NCBI GenBank assembly: GCA_963851415.1
Contig: CAWKPF010000003.1
Coordinates: forward strand, 1,116,001-1,180,000
DNA: 64,000 nucleotides
DNA from: CAWKPF01 sp963851415
Lineage (GTDB): Bacteria > Acidobacteriota > Thermoanaerobaculia > Multivoradales > Multivoraceae
Direction: 5' to 3'
Of this stretch, positions 43,588 to 51,209 are shown in pieces; the stretch's first letter is position 1, and every line of letters begins with the position of its first letter. The notes beneath the pieces are model-generated. The model ran no database searches and had not been told where the DNA came from. It saw only the letters and a program-made list of their open reading frames with translations. A program made the position numbers and the translations under genes.

Positions 43588-46389
43588 TCAGTCCTCTCGA
43601 AGGCTCTCGACCGGATCGACATGAAGCGCCCTGCGTGCCGGCACACATGCCGCCAGCAGCGCGACCAGGACCAGCAGGGAGACGGTCAGCGCCAGCACGA
43701 TCGGGTCCGCGGGCGACACGTCGAAGAGCAGGGCTCCCAGGACTCTCGAGAGCAGCAGCGAGCCCGCGAGACCCAGAAGAACCCCTCCCATGGTGATGGC
43801 CAGTCCCTGGCGGGCCACCAATCCGAGTACTTGCCGTTTCCCCGCCCCGAGCGCCATGCGCACTCCGATCTCCGCGTGGCGCTGGCTTACGGTGTAGGCG
43901 AGGACTCCGTAGACTCCCACTGCAGCCAGCAGAAGAGTCAGTGCGGCGAACACGCTCATCAGCTGACTGGCGAAGCGCTGGCGAGCAATCGGACGCTCGG
44001 CCACGCTCTCCATCGTTGCGACGTCATAGATGGCGAGTTGCGGGTCGAGGGCTGCGACCTCACGCTCGATCGCAGACACGACGTCGGCGGCTCTCCTCCG
44101 AGTAGCGCCCTCTTCGAGCGCGACCATGAAGCTGAGATCCCAGTTGCGATCGTCGGCGAACTGCGCGTGAGGGATGTAGACCTTCGACGTCGGGGCCTCG
44201 CGGTGTTCGTGTCTCGTGTCGGCGACCACGCCGACGATGGTGCGAGGCTCGGCACCGCCGGTCCGGATTCGCTCTCCGATCGGGTCGCCGGAGGGCCAGT
44301 GGAGATCGGCCAGGGTCTGGTTGATCAGGATCACCGGCTCGCTGTCGGAGCGATCCGTCTCCGAGAAGGCTCGGCCGCGCAGCACGGAGATCGCCAACGC
44401 TTCGAAGAAGTCGCCGTCGATGCAGCGGACTTCAGCGTTCTGCGACGGGCCCTCCGATTGGCGTTGGCGTCCCTCGATGCCGAAGCCCCACTGGTTGCGG
44501 TGCCCGGAGGCGGGCAGCTTCGAGGTGGCGGCACTGGCCTTCACTCCCGGCAGCGCCGCGAGGCTCTCGTGCAGACTCCGATAGAACACGCGGCGAGACT
44601 CGGGCTCGCCGTAGCGGTAGTCGGGGAGTCGAAGCTGGTAGGTCACGACGTCGTTTGCGTCGAAGCCGAGGTCGATTTCGTTCAGTGCGTTGAAACTGCG
44701 CAGCAGCAGCCCGCAGCAGACCAGAAGCATCAGCGCGAGAGCGACCTGGACCACGGCCAGCCCTCCTTGCAGCCTCCTCACGCGCGGCGCGGTGCGGCCG
44801 ACGGTGCCGCGGTCGCTGCGGGCGGCACCGCTGGCCAGGCCCGAGCCGCGCCAGAGCGGGATCATGCCGAAGGCGAGCCCGGTGAGCAGCGACACGCCAG
44901 CCGCGAAGACCAGCATCGGGAGGTCCATCGCCACTGCGTCGTACCGAGGCAGGGCCTCGGGGCGCAGCAGCAGGAGGCCCCGAATCCCCAGAGCCGAGAG
45001 AGCGATGCCGACGGCGCCGCCCAGACCCGCGATCAGCAGGCTCTCGGTCACGGTGAGTCGAAGCAGGTCTCCGCGGCGGGCGCCCAGGGCGGTGCGAATC
45101 GCCAGCTCCTTCTCGCGGGCCAGGCCACGAGCCAGGAAGAGATTGGCGATGTTCACACAGGCAACGAGAAGCACGAAGGTGACCGCTCCGAACAGCAGCA
45201 GGAGCATGCGGGAAGAGTCCCCGATGAGGTCGTCGCGCAGAGGGACGAGCAGGGCCGCGAGGTTCTCGTTGGCGGCCGGATACTCGAGTGCGAGCGCGGC
45301 AGCGACTCGGTCGAATTCGCCCTGCGCGGTCTCCAGCGCGACGCCCTCGCGCAGTCGACCCACGACGCTGAGGTAGCTGTTGTCGCGAGTGTTGACTCCC
45401 CCCGGGGCGAGATCGAGGGGGGCCCAGACGTCGACGTCTCCACCGATCAGGCCGCCGAAGCCCGGCGGCATGACGCCGACGATCTCGAAGGAGCTGCCGC
45501 CGAGCGGCAGGAGCGTACCCACGATGTCGGGGTCGGCCCCCATCGAGCGGCGCCAGAAATCGTGACTGAGCACGACCGTCGGGGCCGAGGGGGCCGTCAC
45601 CATGACGAAGGTGTCGGGATCCCGTGCGCCGGCGCCGGGGGGAATCTCCTCTTCGGGGAGGAAGCCTCTGCCGAGCATCGGCTCTGTCCCGAGGGTCTCG
45701 AAGAAGCCTGACGAGACTCGGAGGAGGTCGAGTCGCTGCGCTCGATCGTCCAGAGTCAGGTCGATGCCTTCGGGCGTGTAGTCGTAGTAGCCGGCGAGAG
45801 ACTCGAAGCTGGTCAGCCGCTCACGATAGTCGGCAAAGTTGGCACCGGAGAGAAAGCCGAAGCCCGAGCTACGCTGGGATCCGCGGTAGACCCGCACGAT
45901 CCGGTCCGGGTCGCCGTAGGGAAGGGGCTCGATCAGGACTCCGTTGACCACGGTGAAGGTGGCGGTGGTCACTCCGATACCGAGTCCGAGGGTCAGAACG
46001 CAGACCGCAGTGAGCCCCGGTGTCCGAAGCAGGAGGCTGCGTGCGGCATAGCGAAGATCGAGGCGGAAGTCGGCCATGTCGGTTCCTTTTCGATGGCGTG
46101 TACGAGAGGCGAGGGCACGCCCGAGGGCACGGTCGAGGTGTCGTTGCTCCCGGCGCTGCGCCAGGCGAGCGCCCAGTCCTGCGAGGGGGATCTCGAGCAG
46201 CGTGCGGATCACGAACGCGAGACCGGCCCCACGACCGCTACGTTGGCGGAGGGCTTCGCGACGAGCCAGGAAGGTGTCGAGGAAGTCCTTGGAGAACCGG
46301 GCGCGGAAGGACTGTGGATAGCAGCACAGAGCGGTCCGGAGCGCCACCTCGACCAGACCGGCGGAGCGCCGAGGCTGGGGAACGGTCAT
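43588..46389 (-). CDS. ADOP-type FtsX/MacB-like permease
   Basis: A 933-residue membrane protein. A cytoplasmic N-terminal part ('TALCCYPQSFRARFSKDFLD', residues 15-35) is typical of acidobacterial duplicated orphan permeases. Two FtsX-permease units follow, each with a MacB-like periplasmic domain: helix 'GLTAVCVLTLGLGIGVTTATF' near 125, then the 'VLLVACVNIANLFLARGLARE' core near 420 and the final 'LLLAAVGVYGVLAYTVSQRH' near 805. No ATPase is adjacent (orphan). ADOP proteins are thought to work in drug efflux or lipoprotein/envelope export. Its ATG overlaps the PadR stop (ATGA, 46386-46389), so regulator and permease are co-expressed. Confidence 0.93.
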   Translation of the reverse strand: MTVPQPRRSAGLVEVALRTALCCYPQSFRARFSKDFLDTFLARREALRQRSGRGAGLAFVIRTLLEIPLAGLGARLAQRREQRHLDRALGRALASRTRHRKGTDMADFRLDLRYAARSLLLRTPGLTAVCVLTLGLGIGVTTATFTVVNGVLIEPLPYGDPDRIVRVYRGSQRSSGFGFLSGANFADYRERLTSFESLAGYYDYTPEGIDLTLDDRAQRLDLLRVSSGFFETLGTEPMLGRGFLPEEEIPPGAGARDPDTFVMVTAPSAPTVVLSHDFWRRSMGADPDIVGTLLPLGGSSFEIVGVMPPGFGGLIGGDVDVWAPLDLAPGGVNTRDNSYLSVVGRLREGVALETAQGEFDRVAAALALEYPAANENLAALLVPLRDDLIGDSSRMLLLLFGAVTFVLLVACVNIANLFLARGLAREKELAIRTALGARRGDLLRLTVTESLLIAGLGGAVGIALSALGIRGLLLLRPEALPRYDAVAMDLPMLVFAAGVSLLTGLAFGMIPLWRGSGLASGAARSDRGTVGRTAPRVRRLQGGLAVVQVALALMLLVCCGLLLRSFNALNEIDLGFDANDVVTYQLRLPDYRYGEPESRRVFYRSLHESLAALPGVKASAATSKLPASGHRNQWGFGIEGRQRQSEGPSQNAEVRCIDGDFFEALAISVLRGRAFSETDRSDSEPVILINQTLADLHWPSGDPIGERIRTGGAEPRTIVGVVADTRHEHREAPTSKVYIPHAQFADDRNWDLSFMVALEEGATRRRAADVVSAIEREVAALDPQLAIYDVATMESVAERPIARQRFASQLMSVFAALTLLLAAVGVYGVLAYTVSQRHAEIGVRMALGAGKRQVLGLVARQGLAITMGGVLLGLAGSLLLSRVLGALLFDVSPADPIVLALTVSLLVLVALLAACVPARRALHVDPVESLRED

Positions 46390-46745
46390 GGCACTTCCTC
46401 TCGAACGAAGCCTGCCGTCCGGGCGAGCGCCGTCAGTCTCTCGATGCGGCCCACGGCTGCGGTCGCTGCCTGGCGGCCGGTTTCGGTGAGCCGGTAGCGG
46501 CGCGACGGGCGCCCCTGCCCACGCTCCCGGCCAGGAGATCGCTCGACGATCGCGATCCACTCCTGGCGGACCCCACGCTCGAGGTGACGATAGAAGGAGC
46601 CCAGCGGCAGCGCCCGGCCTCCGGGCCAGCCCTCGAGGGTATCGAGCACCTCCGCCGCGCTCGCGTCGCCTTCCGCGAGGGCGACCAGGATCTCGAGCAG
46701 CGGGCGGGCCGGGGCGGGCTCGCCCTTCTCCGGATCATTTTTCAC
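46386..46745 (-). CDS. PadR family transcriptional regulator
   Basis: A 119-residue PadR-like winged-helix regulator: 'PLLEILVALAEGDASAAEVLDTLE', recognition region 'ALPLGSFYRHLERGV', and the wing 'RPSRRYRLTETGRQAA'. PadR proteins usually repress a neighbouring efflux or permease gene; ADOP permeases are nearly always preceded by one. The GTG start lies only about 6 bases after an AT-rich TATATT (46757-46752), so the transcript could be leaderless. Confidence 0.92.
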   Translation of the reverse strand: MKNDPEKGEPAPARPLLEILVALAEGDASAAEVLDTLEGWPGGRALPLGSFYRHLERGVRQEWIAIVERSPGRERGQGRPSRRYRLTETGRQAATAAVGRIERLTALARTAGFVREEVP

Positions 46746-46750
46746 GTTTC

Positions 46751-46759
46751 AAATATACG
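46751..46759 (-). promoter_or_regulatory. Possible -10 box/operator for padR
   Basis: TATATT on the minus strand ends 6 bases before the padR GTG, inside CGT-TTCAAATAT-ACG (46745-46759), a weak inverted repeat. A self-repressed leaderless promoter would fit; no good -35 is seen. Confidence 0.3.
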
Positions 46760-46827
46760 CAGGGCGTGATTCAGGGTTGCGGCGAGTCTGCCGACCCGTG
46801 CCCGGCATCGAAGGGCGCCGCGAGTCC

Positions 46828-47160
46828 TCAGGGGAGGTCGAGGTAGAGCGCGCCGTCTTCGACGCGAAAGCGAGCTCCGAGAGCGGCGGCGGCCTCCTCG
46901 AGAGCCCGCTGCAGCATCTCCCTCGGGTCAGGGCCGTGCTCGAGCCGGCGCAGGAGACCCTCGCCTTTCTCCGTGCCCAGCTCGAGGGTGATCTTGAGGC
47001 CCCGACGCGACAGTCGCACCTTGCGGCCGTCGTCGAGGGTGAGCTTGAGGTTCTTCAGATAGGCATCGGCGTAGTTGATGCCGACTCCGGAGTCGTCGGC
47101 CTTCTCCGGGGGGAGCAAGGCTTGCGCTGCGATGTTCTCCGCTCCCAATCTCACCCTCAT
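46828..47160 (-). CDS. Hypothetical protein, last gene of corrinoid operon
   Basis: A 110-residue soluble protein. Motifs visible: 'GVGINYADAYLKNLKLTLDDGR' and 'VRLSRRGLKITLELGTEKGEG', a beta-rich core, then a helix ('REMLQRALEEAAAALGARF') and a terminal strand ('VEDGALYLDLP'). No Cys or His for metal binding stands out and I know no family. ATG 47160 is 1 base after the homocysteine methyltransferase stop, with GAGG upstream, so it is coupled to that gene and may serve the same pathway. Confidence 0.75.
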   Translation of the reverse strand: MRVRLGAENIAAQALLPPEKADDSGVGINYADAYLKNLKLTLDDGRKVRLSRRGLKITLELGTEKGEGLLRRLEHGPDPREMLQRALEEAAAALGARFRVEDGALYLDLP

Positions 47161-47161
47161 C

Positions 47162-48088
47162 TCAGGAGACCTCACCGACTGAGACAGCCGCGTTGTCCAT
47201 CTGGTCGATCACCCGGCGCATGGCGCGGATGTGCTCGGGGGTACTGCCGCAGCAGCCGCCGACGATCCGGGCACCCGCTTCGATCAGCCCTGGGACTCCG
47301 GCCGCCATCTCCTCCGGTGGCTGCTTGTACACGGTTTGCAGGTTCTCCAGAACCGGCTGGCCCGCGTTGGGCTGTGCCATCACCGGCAGATCTGCCACCG
47401 TGCGGTAGCGTCGCACCACATCTCGGGCCAGATCCATGTCGATCCCGGTGCCGCAGTTCAGACCGAGGATGTCGACGCCGTGCTCGGCCATGAACTCGGC
47501 CGCCTGCTCGGGACTGACGCCCATCATCGTGCGCATGTCTTCGCTCTCGAACATGCGGTCGAAGGCGATCGAGCCGATGACGGCGGGCGCCCCGGCGTCT
47601 CGGGCTGCGGCGATGCCGATTTCGAGCTCTTCGAGAGCGGTCTGGGTCTCCACGATGATGGCGTCGGCGCCGGACTCGACGAGGGCCCTGGCTTGCTCCC
47701 GAAACGCTGCTTCGACGGCGTCCCGGGGCACGTCGCCCAGGGGCTCCATCAAGCCGCCGAAGGGACCTAGGTCGCCGATCACGAAGCCTCGGTGCCCGCC
47801 GAACGCGGCCTGGGCGATCGCGACGGCGGCGGCGTTGATGGAGGCGGTCCGCTCGGCCTCGCCGTGGCGCTCGAGCATCACTCGGGAGCCCCCGAAGGTG
47901 TTCGTGGTCAGACAGTCGGAACCGGCCTCGACGTAGCCCCGTTGAATGGCGAGCACGCGATCGGGGTGATCGAGGTTCCAGGCCTCGCCACACCCTCCGG
48001 GCTCGAGGCCGGCCCGCTGCAGCTGGGTGCCCATCGCTCCGTCGCAGAGCAGGACCCTCTGTGCCAGGGTTTCGAGAAGAGTGGCCAT
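47162..48088 (-). CDS. Homocysteine S-methyltransferase (MetH N-terminal/BHMT-like)
   Basis: A 308-residue Pfam S-methyl_trans barrel that transfers a methyl group to homocysteine to make methionine. 'LLCDGAMGTQLQRAGLEPGG' is near residue 13, zinc Cys in 'DILGLNCGTG' near 205 and the Cys pair in 'IVGGCCGSTPEHI' near 277; all three ligands are present. Size equals the isolated homocysteine domain of methionine synthase. No folate or cobalamin domain is attached, but a corrinoid protein and an activation domain are encoded in the same operon, so methyl-corrinoid is the likely donor. ATG 48088 starts 14 bases after the preceding gene's stop. Confidence 0.9.
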   Translation of the reverse strand: MATLLETLAQRVLLCDGAMGTQLQRAGLEPGGCGEAWNLDHPDRVLAIQRGYVEAGSDCLTTNTFGGSRVMLERHGEAERTASINAAAVAIAQAAFGGHRGFVIGDLGPFGGLMEPLGDVPRDAVEAAFREQARALVESGADAIIVETQTALEELEIGIAAARDAGAPAVIGSIAFDRMFESEDMRTMMGVSPEQAAEFMAEHGVDILGLNCGTGIDMDLARDVVRRYRTVADLPVMAQPNAGQPVLENLQTVYKQPPEEMAAGVPGLIEAGARIVGGCCGSTPEHIRAMRRVIDQMDNAAVSVGEVS

Positions 48089-48102
48089 GATCGGCTCCGA
48101 TC

Positions 48103-48858
48103 CTACGACGTTTCGTGGCGATGCGGACGCCGGCGAAAACGGCAGCCACGAAGGTCGCAGACCTCGCAAGGTGCTGCGTCGGTGACCTCGGGATGGTCGA
48201 GCTGGCGAGTCAGTCCGAAGGCGGTGATCGCCGAGCACTTGGGCTGCATCATCCCGGACTCGAGGACGCCGAGGGGGGAGGGGAGCGTGCCGTCCGATGC
48301 GGCCAGAAGCGCAACGACACGGGTCAGGTCCTCGGTGGGCCACCCGGTGTGACCCGGTCCCAGGCCGCGCAGCACCGCGAATCCCTCGGGCTCGAGTCGC
48401 TGGCAGAGCTCGACGCGGACGCGGCCGAGCAGATGCTCTGCGACACAAGCTCCGAAGCGATCGAGAAAGTATGCCTCGTCGACCTCGCCGCGGCGCCAGT
48501 GAGAGGCGGTTTCCTGGTCGACCTCCCTCCCAGCGGTGACCGCCGCGATGACCAGAGCGGAGGCCCGCGCTTCGCGCAGTCGCTTCGCCAGGGCGGGTGA
48601 CTGCAGCGGCTCACCGCGATCGAGGGCGACGGTCTCTCCCCCGCAGTCCAGAACGTCGAGCAGCCGAAGATGAACCGAGGGTTGCCCCCACTCCTCGTAC
48701 CAACGGCGAGCCTGCTCGGCTCGCTCCGCGACCTCGGGTGTCATCTCTCGATCGACGGGCCACTGCAGCAATCGGCGATACTCGCGCTCCTGGACCTCGC
48801 GGGCCACCACTATCGAGGGTACCGCCAGCCGATCGGGCAGGAGCGAGGGGTCGATCAT
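48103..48858 (-). CDS. Methionine-synthase activation-domain-like protein
   Basis: A 251-residue protein resembling the C-terminal activation domain of cobalamin-dependent methionine synthase (MetH), encoded alone. The helmet-like fold is suggested by 'RVRVELCQRLEPEGFAVLRG' and 'LGPGHTGWPTEDLTRVVALL', where the G-P-G-H stretch matches the AdoMet-binding turn. In MetH this domain binds AdoMet and flavodoxin to re-methylate inactive cob(II)alamin. The C-terminus is Cys-rich ('APCEVCDLRGCRFRRR'), which is extra and may bind a metal. It overlaps the RACo-like gene at ATGA. Confidence 0.8.
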   Translation of the reverse strand: MIDPSLLPDRLAVPSIVVAREVQEREYRRLLQWPVDREMTPEVAERAEQARRWYEEWGQPSVHLRLLDVLDCGGETVALDRGEPLQSPALAKRLREARASALVIAAVTAGREVDQETASHWRRGEVDEAYFLDRFGACVAEHLLGRVRVELCQRLEPEGFAVLRGLGPGHTGWPTEDLTRVVALLAASDGTLPSPLGVLESGMMQPKCSAITAFGLTRQLDHPEVTDAAPCEVCDLRGCRFRRRPHRHETS

Positions 48859-50528
48859 CGCCCACGACTTCCGCGCGTTCGCGGCGTGGCCACCGGAGCG
48901 AACTGGCAGCCTTCGACGAAGTGCTCGAAGAAATCCGATCGCGTCTCGAGCTGGACGTGCTCGATCTGCTGCACCTCTCGATCGAGTCGTATTCGGGATG
49001 AGCACGAGAGCAGGGCGCGCGATGCGCCTTCGAGCGCCGCGTTGCCGACCTTGACGAATCGGGAGGACGGAAGGTCGGGCACGAAGCCGATGGCACGGGC
49101 CGCGTCGAGGTCGAGGTGAGCGGCGAACCCGCCGGCCAGGTAGAAGTGCTCGATCGCGTCCGGCGCGAGCCCGGAGTGGGCGAGCAGTCCGAGAAAGCCT
49201 GCGGCATTGGCGCCCTTGGCCTGGGCGAGCTCACTCACGTCGGCCTCGGTCAGGCGCAGTGCCGGCCCTCGGTCTTCTTGCGCACTCACGAGGACGTAGG
49301 CGGACGCTTCGCGGGCTTCGTCCTCGACGAACCGTCCCTGCTCGTTCATGCGGCCGGTGCGCAGGAGCTCCGAGAGCAGATCGACCATCCCGGAGCCGCA
49401 AAGGCCGGTGGGGGGACCGTTCCCGATCACCTCGAAGCGGAGGCTGCCGTCGGTCTCGAAACGCACCCGCTCGATGGCGCCCTCGAGAGCCGGCATTCCG
49501 CATTCGACCCCGCGGCCCTCGAAGGCGGGGCCTGCGGGGCAGGAGGCGGCGAAGAGCCGACCGCGGCTGCCGATCACCATCTCGGTGTTGGTGCCGACGT
49601 CCATGAGCACCGACACGCCTTCGCCCTCGGCCATACCCGTGGCCAGAAGACACGCTGCAGTGTCGGCGCCGACGTGACTGGCGATCAGAGGCAGGCTCAC
49701 GACTCGTCCGTGGCGGTGCACGCCGAGCCCCAGCTTGCGTGACGGTATCGAGAGTGCCGTGGAACTGCGGCGTCCTGCGCGCCAGTCGGTTTCGGTGGTG
49801 GAGTGGTAGGGGGCCTGGCCAATGGAGTGGAGGTCGAGCCCGAAGAGCAGGTCGCGCATCGTCGTGTTGGCCGCCACGACGACCTCGTAGATATCCCCCC
49901 CGTCGCAGGGGAGGGCCTCGATGGCGTGCCGGAGGTAGCCGAGGAGGACTCGCTGCAGCAGGCGGCCGGGATGCTCGGTGTCGTACTGGATGCGGGCCAT
50001 GACGTCGCTTCCGCCGAAGCGCTGCGGGTTCTCGAACGAGTAGCCTTCCAGGGCCTCACCGCTCTCGAGATCGAAGAGGCGCAGCGCCACGGTGGTGGTA
50101 CCGAGGTCGATCGCCAGGCCGAGCAGCGGGCCGGAAGACTCGGCGACCGGCTCGCCGTCGATGAGCACCTGCGTGCCCTCGCGAGTGACCGCCGGGTCGA
50201 ACCGACGCTCGGAGTCGAGGCCGCGGGTCTCGGTTTCGATCCGGAGCGATCCGCGCCTGAGCGTGGCGCAGCGGATCTCTCCGTAGGCATTCCTCAGTGC
50301 CGCGCGGCACGAAAGTCTGAGGCCCCGGGCCAGTGACTCCTCTTCGGGGGTCCGGGGCTCGAGGAGGTCTGCTCCCTCCTCGATCTCGACCAGACACTCG
50401 CGGCACTTGCCCTGTCCGCGGCACGAGGTCGGCACTCGCACCCCGCGCTGTTGGGCAACTTCGAAGAGAGTCGCGCCGGGGGAGGCGAGACCTCGGACCT
50501 GGTCGATCTCGACCGAGAGGTCGCTCAT
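48855..50528 (-). CDS. RACo-type corrinoid activation protein (2Fe-2S + ASKHA ATPase, DUF4445)
   Basis: A 557-residue reductive activator of corrinoid proteins. An N-terminal 2Fe-2S ferredoxin domain (residues 1-90) has 'SCRGQGKCREC' and a distant 'LSCRAAL' Cys (C-x5-C-x2-C-xn-C). A linker and middle domain precede the ASKHA ATPase: 'LGLAIDLGTTTVALRLFDL' near 135, 'SVLMDVGTNTEMVIGSRG' near 310 and 'HFYLAGGFAAHLDLDAARAI' near 475. RACo proteins use ATP to push an electron uphill to reduce Co(II) to Co(I). Its presence together with a MetH-type activation protein gives two ways of reactivation. It starts 7 bases after the corrinoid protein stop. Confidence 0.92.
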   Translation of the reverse strand: MSDLSVEIDQVRGLASPGATLFEVAQQRGVRVPTSCRGQGKCRECLVEIEEGADLLEPRTPEEESLARGLRLSCRAALRNAYGEIRCATLRRGSLRIETETRGLDSERRFDPAVTREGTQVLIDGEPVAESSGPLLGLAIDLGTTTVALRLFDLESGEALEGYSFENPQRFGGSDVMARIQYDTEHPGRLLQRVLLGYLRHAIEALPCDGGDIYEVVVAANTTMRDLLFGLDLHSIGQAPYHSTTETDWRAGRRSSTALSIPSRKLGLGVHRHGRVVSLPLIASHVGADTAACLLATGMAEGEGVSVLMDVGTNTEMVIGSRGRLFAASCPAGPAFEGRGVECGMPALEGAIERVRFETDGSLRFEVIGNGPPTGLCGSGMVDLLSELLRTGRMNEQGRFVEDEAREASAYVLVSAQEDRGPALRLTEADVSELAQAKGANAAGFLGLLAHSGLAPDAIEHFYLAGGFAAHLDLDAARAIGFVPDLPSSRFVKVGNAALEGASRALLSCSSRIRLDREVQQIEHVQLETRSDFFEHFVEGCQFAPVATPRTRGSRGR

Positions 50529-50535
50529 CGCGGAG

Positions 50536-51198
50536 CTACGAGGACTGGATTGCGGCCTCGGCGCCCGCGTGGGTGAGCCGCTTGAAGAGCTCGACGGCGC
50601 TCGCGGCGTCGGCTGCCCAGCCGTCGGCCCCGACCTCCTTCGCGAACTCGTTACTGGTCGGGGCGCCGCCGATGGCGATCGGAACATGGCCGAGTCCTGC
50701 TTGCTCGAAGGCCTCGACCACGGTCTTCATGTAGACCATGGTGGTGGTCAACAGAGCGCTCATTCCGACCAGCGCCGCCTCGTGCTCGACTGCCGCCTCG
50801 ATGAACTCCTCTGCGCTGGTGTTGGTGCCCAGGTTGACCACCTTGAAGCCGGCTCCCTCGGCCATCATGGCGACCAGATCCTTGCCGATGTCGTGCAGGT
50901 CTCCTTTGACCGTGCCGAGGATGATCGTCTTCTCCTTCTCGACGCGGTCGCCGTCCTTGAGCAGCGGCTCGAGCACCGCCATTCCCGCTTTCATCGCGCG
51001 AGCGGCGAGCAGCACTTCGGGAACGAAGATGCGGTTGTACTTGAAGTCCTCGCCGACCACCCGCATGCCCGCGATCAATCCGTCTTCGAGCACCTCGCCG
51101 ACCGGAAGTCCTGCGGCGATGGCCTCCTCGGTCATGCGGAAGACATCGTCCTTCTTGCCCTCGAAGAGCAGCTGGTTGAGCAATGCATAGTCGGTCAT
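50536..51198 (-). CDS. Corrinoid (B12-binding) methyltransferase protein
   Basis: A 220-residue corrinoid protein of the MtbC/MttC type. The N-terminal cap helices (about 1-85) have 'LLAARAMKAGMAVLEPLL', and the B12 Rossmann domain has the cobalt His in 'DLHDIGKDLVAMM' near residue 104, 'GMSALLTTTMVYMK' and 'IAIGGAPTSNEFAKEVGAD'. It carries the methyl group between the MttB-family enzyme (12 bases upstream) and an acceptor, most likely homocysteine through the methyltransferase in the same operon. Confidence 0.95.
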   Translation of the reverse strand: MTDYALLNQLLFEGKKDDVFRMTEEAIAAGLPVGEVLEDGLIAGMRVVGEDFKYNRIFVPEVLLAARAMKAGMAVLEPLLKDGDRVEKEKTIILGTVKGDLHDIGKDLVAMMAEGAGFKVVNLGTNTSAEEFIEAAVEHEAALVGMSALLTTTMVYMKTVVEAFEQAGLGHVPIAIGGAPTSNEFAKEVGADGWAADAASAVELFKRLTHAGAEAAIQSS

Positions 51199-51209
51199 GG
51201 CTGCGAACC

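Noticed and set aside
43546..45711. 721-codon plus-strand open frame opposite the ADOP permease
   Set aside because: The minus strand encodes a complete permease; the plus frame is Gln/Arg-rich without helices or motifs.
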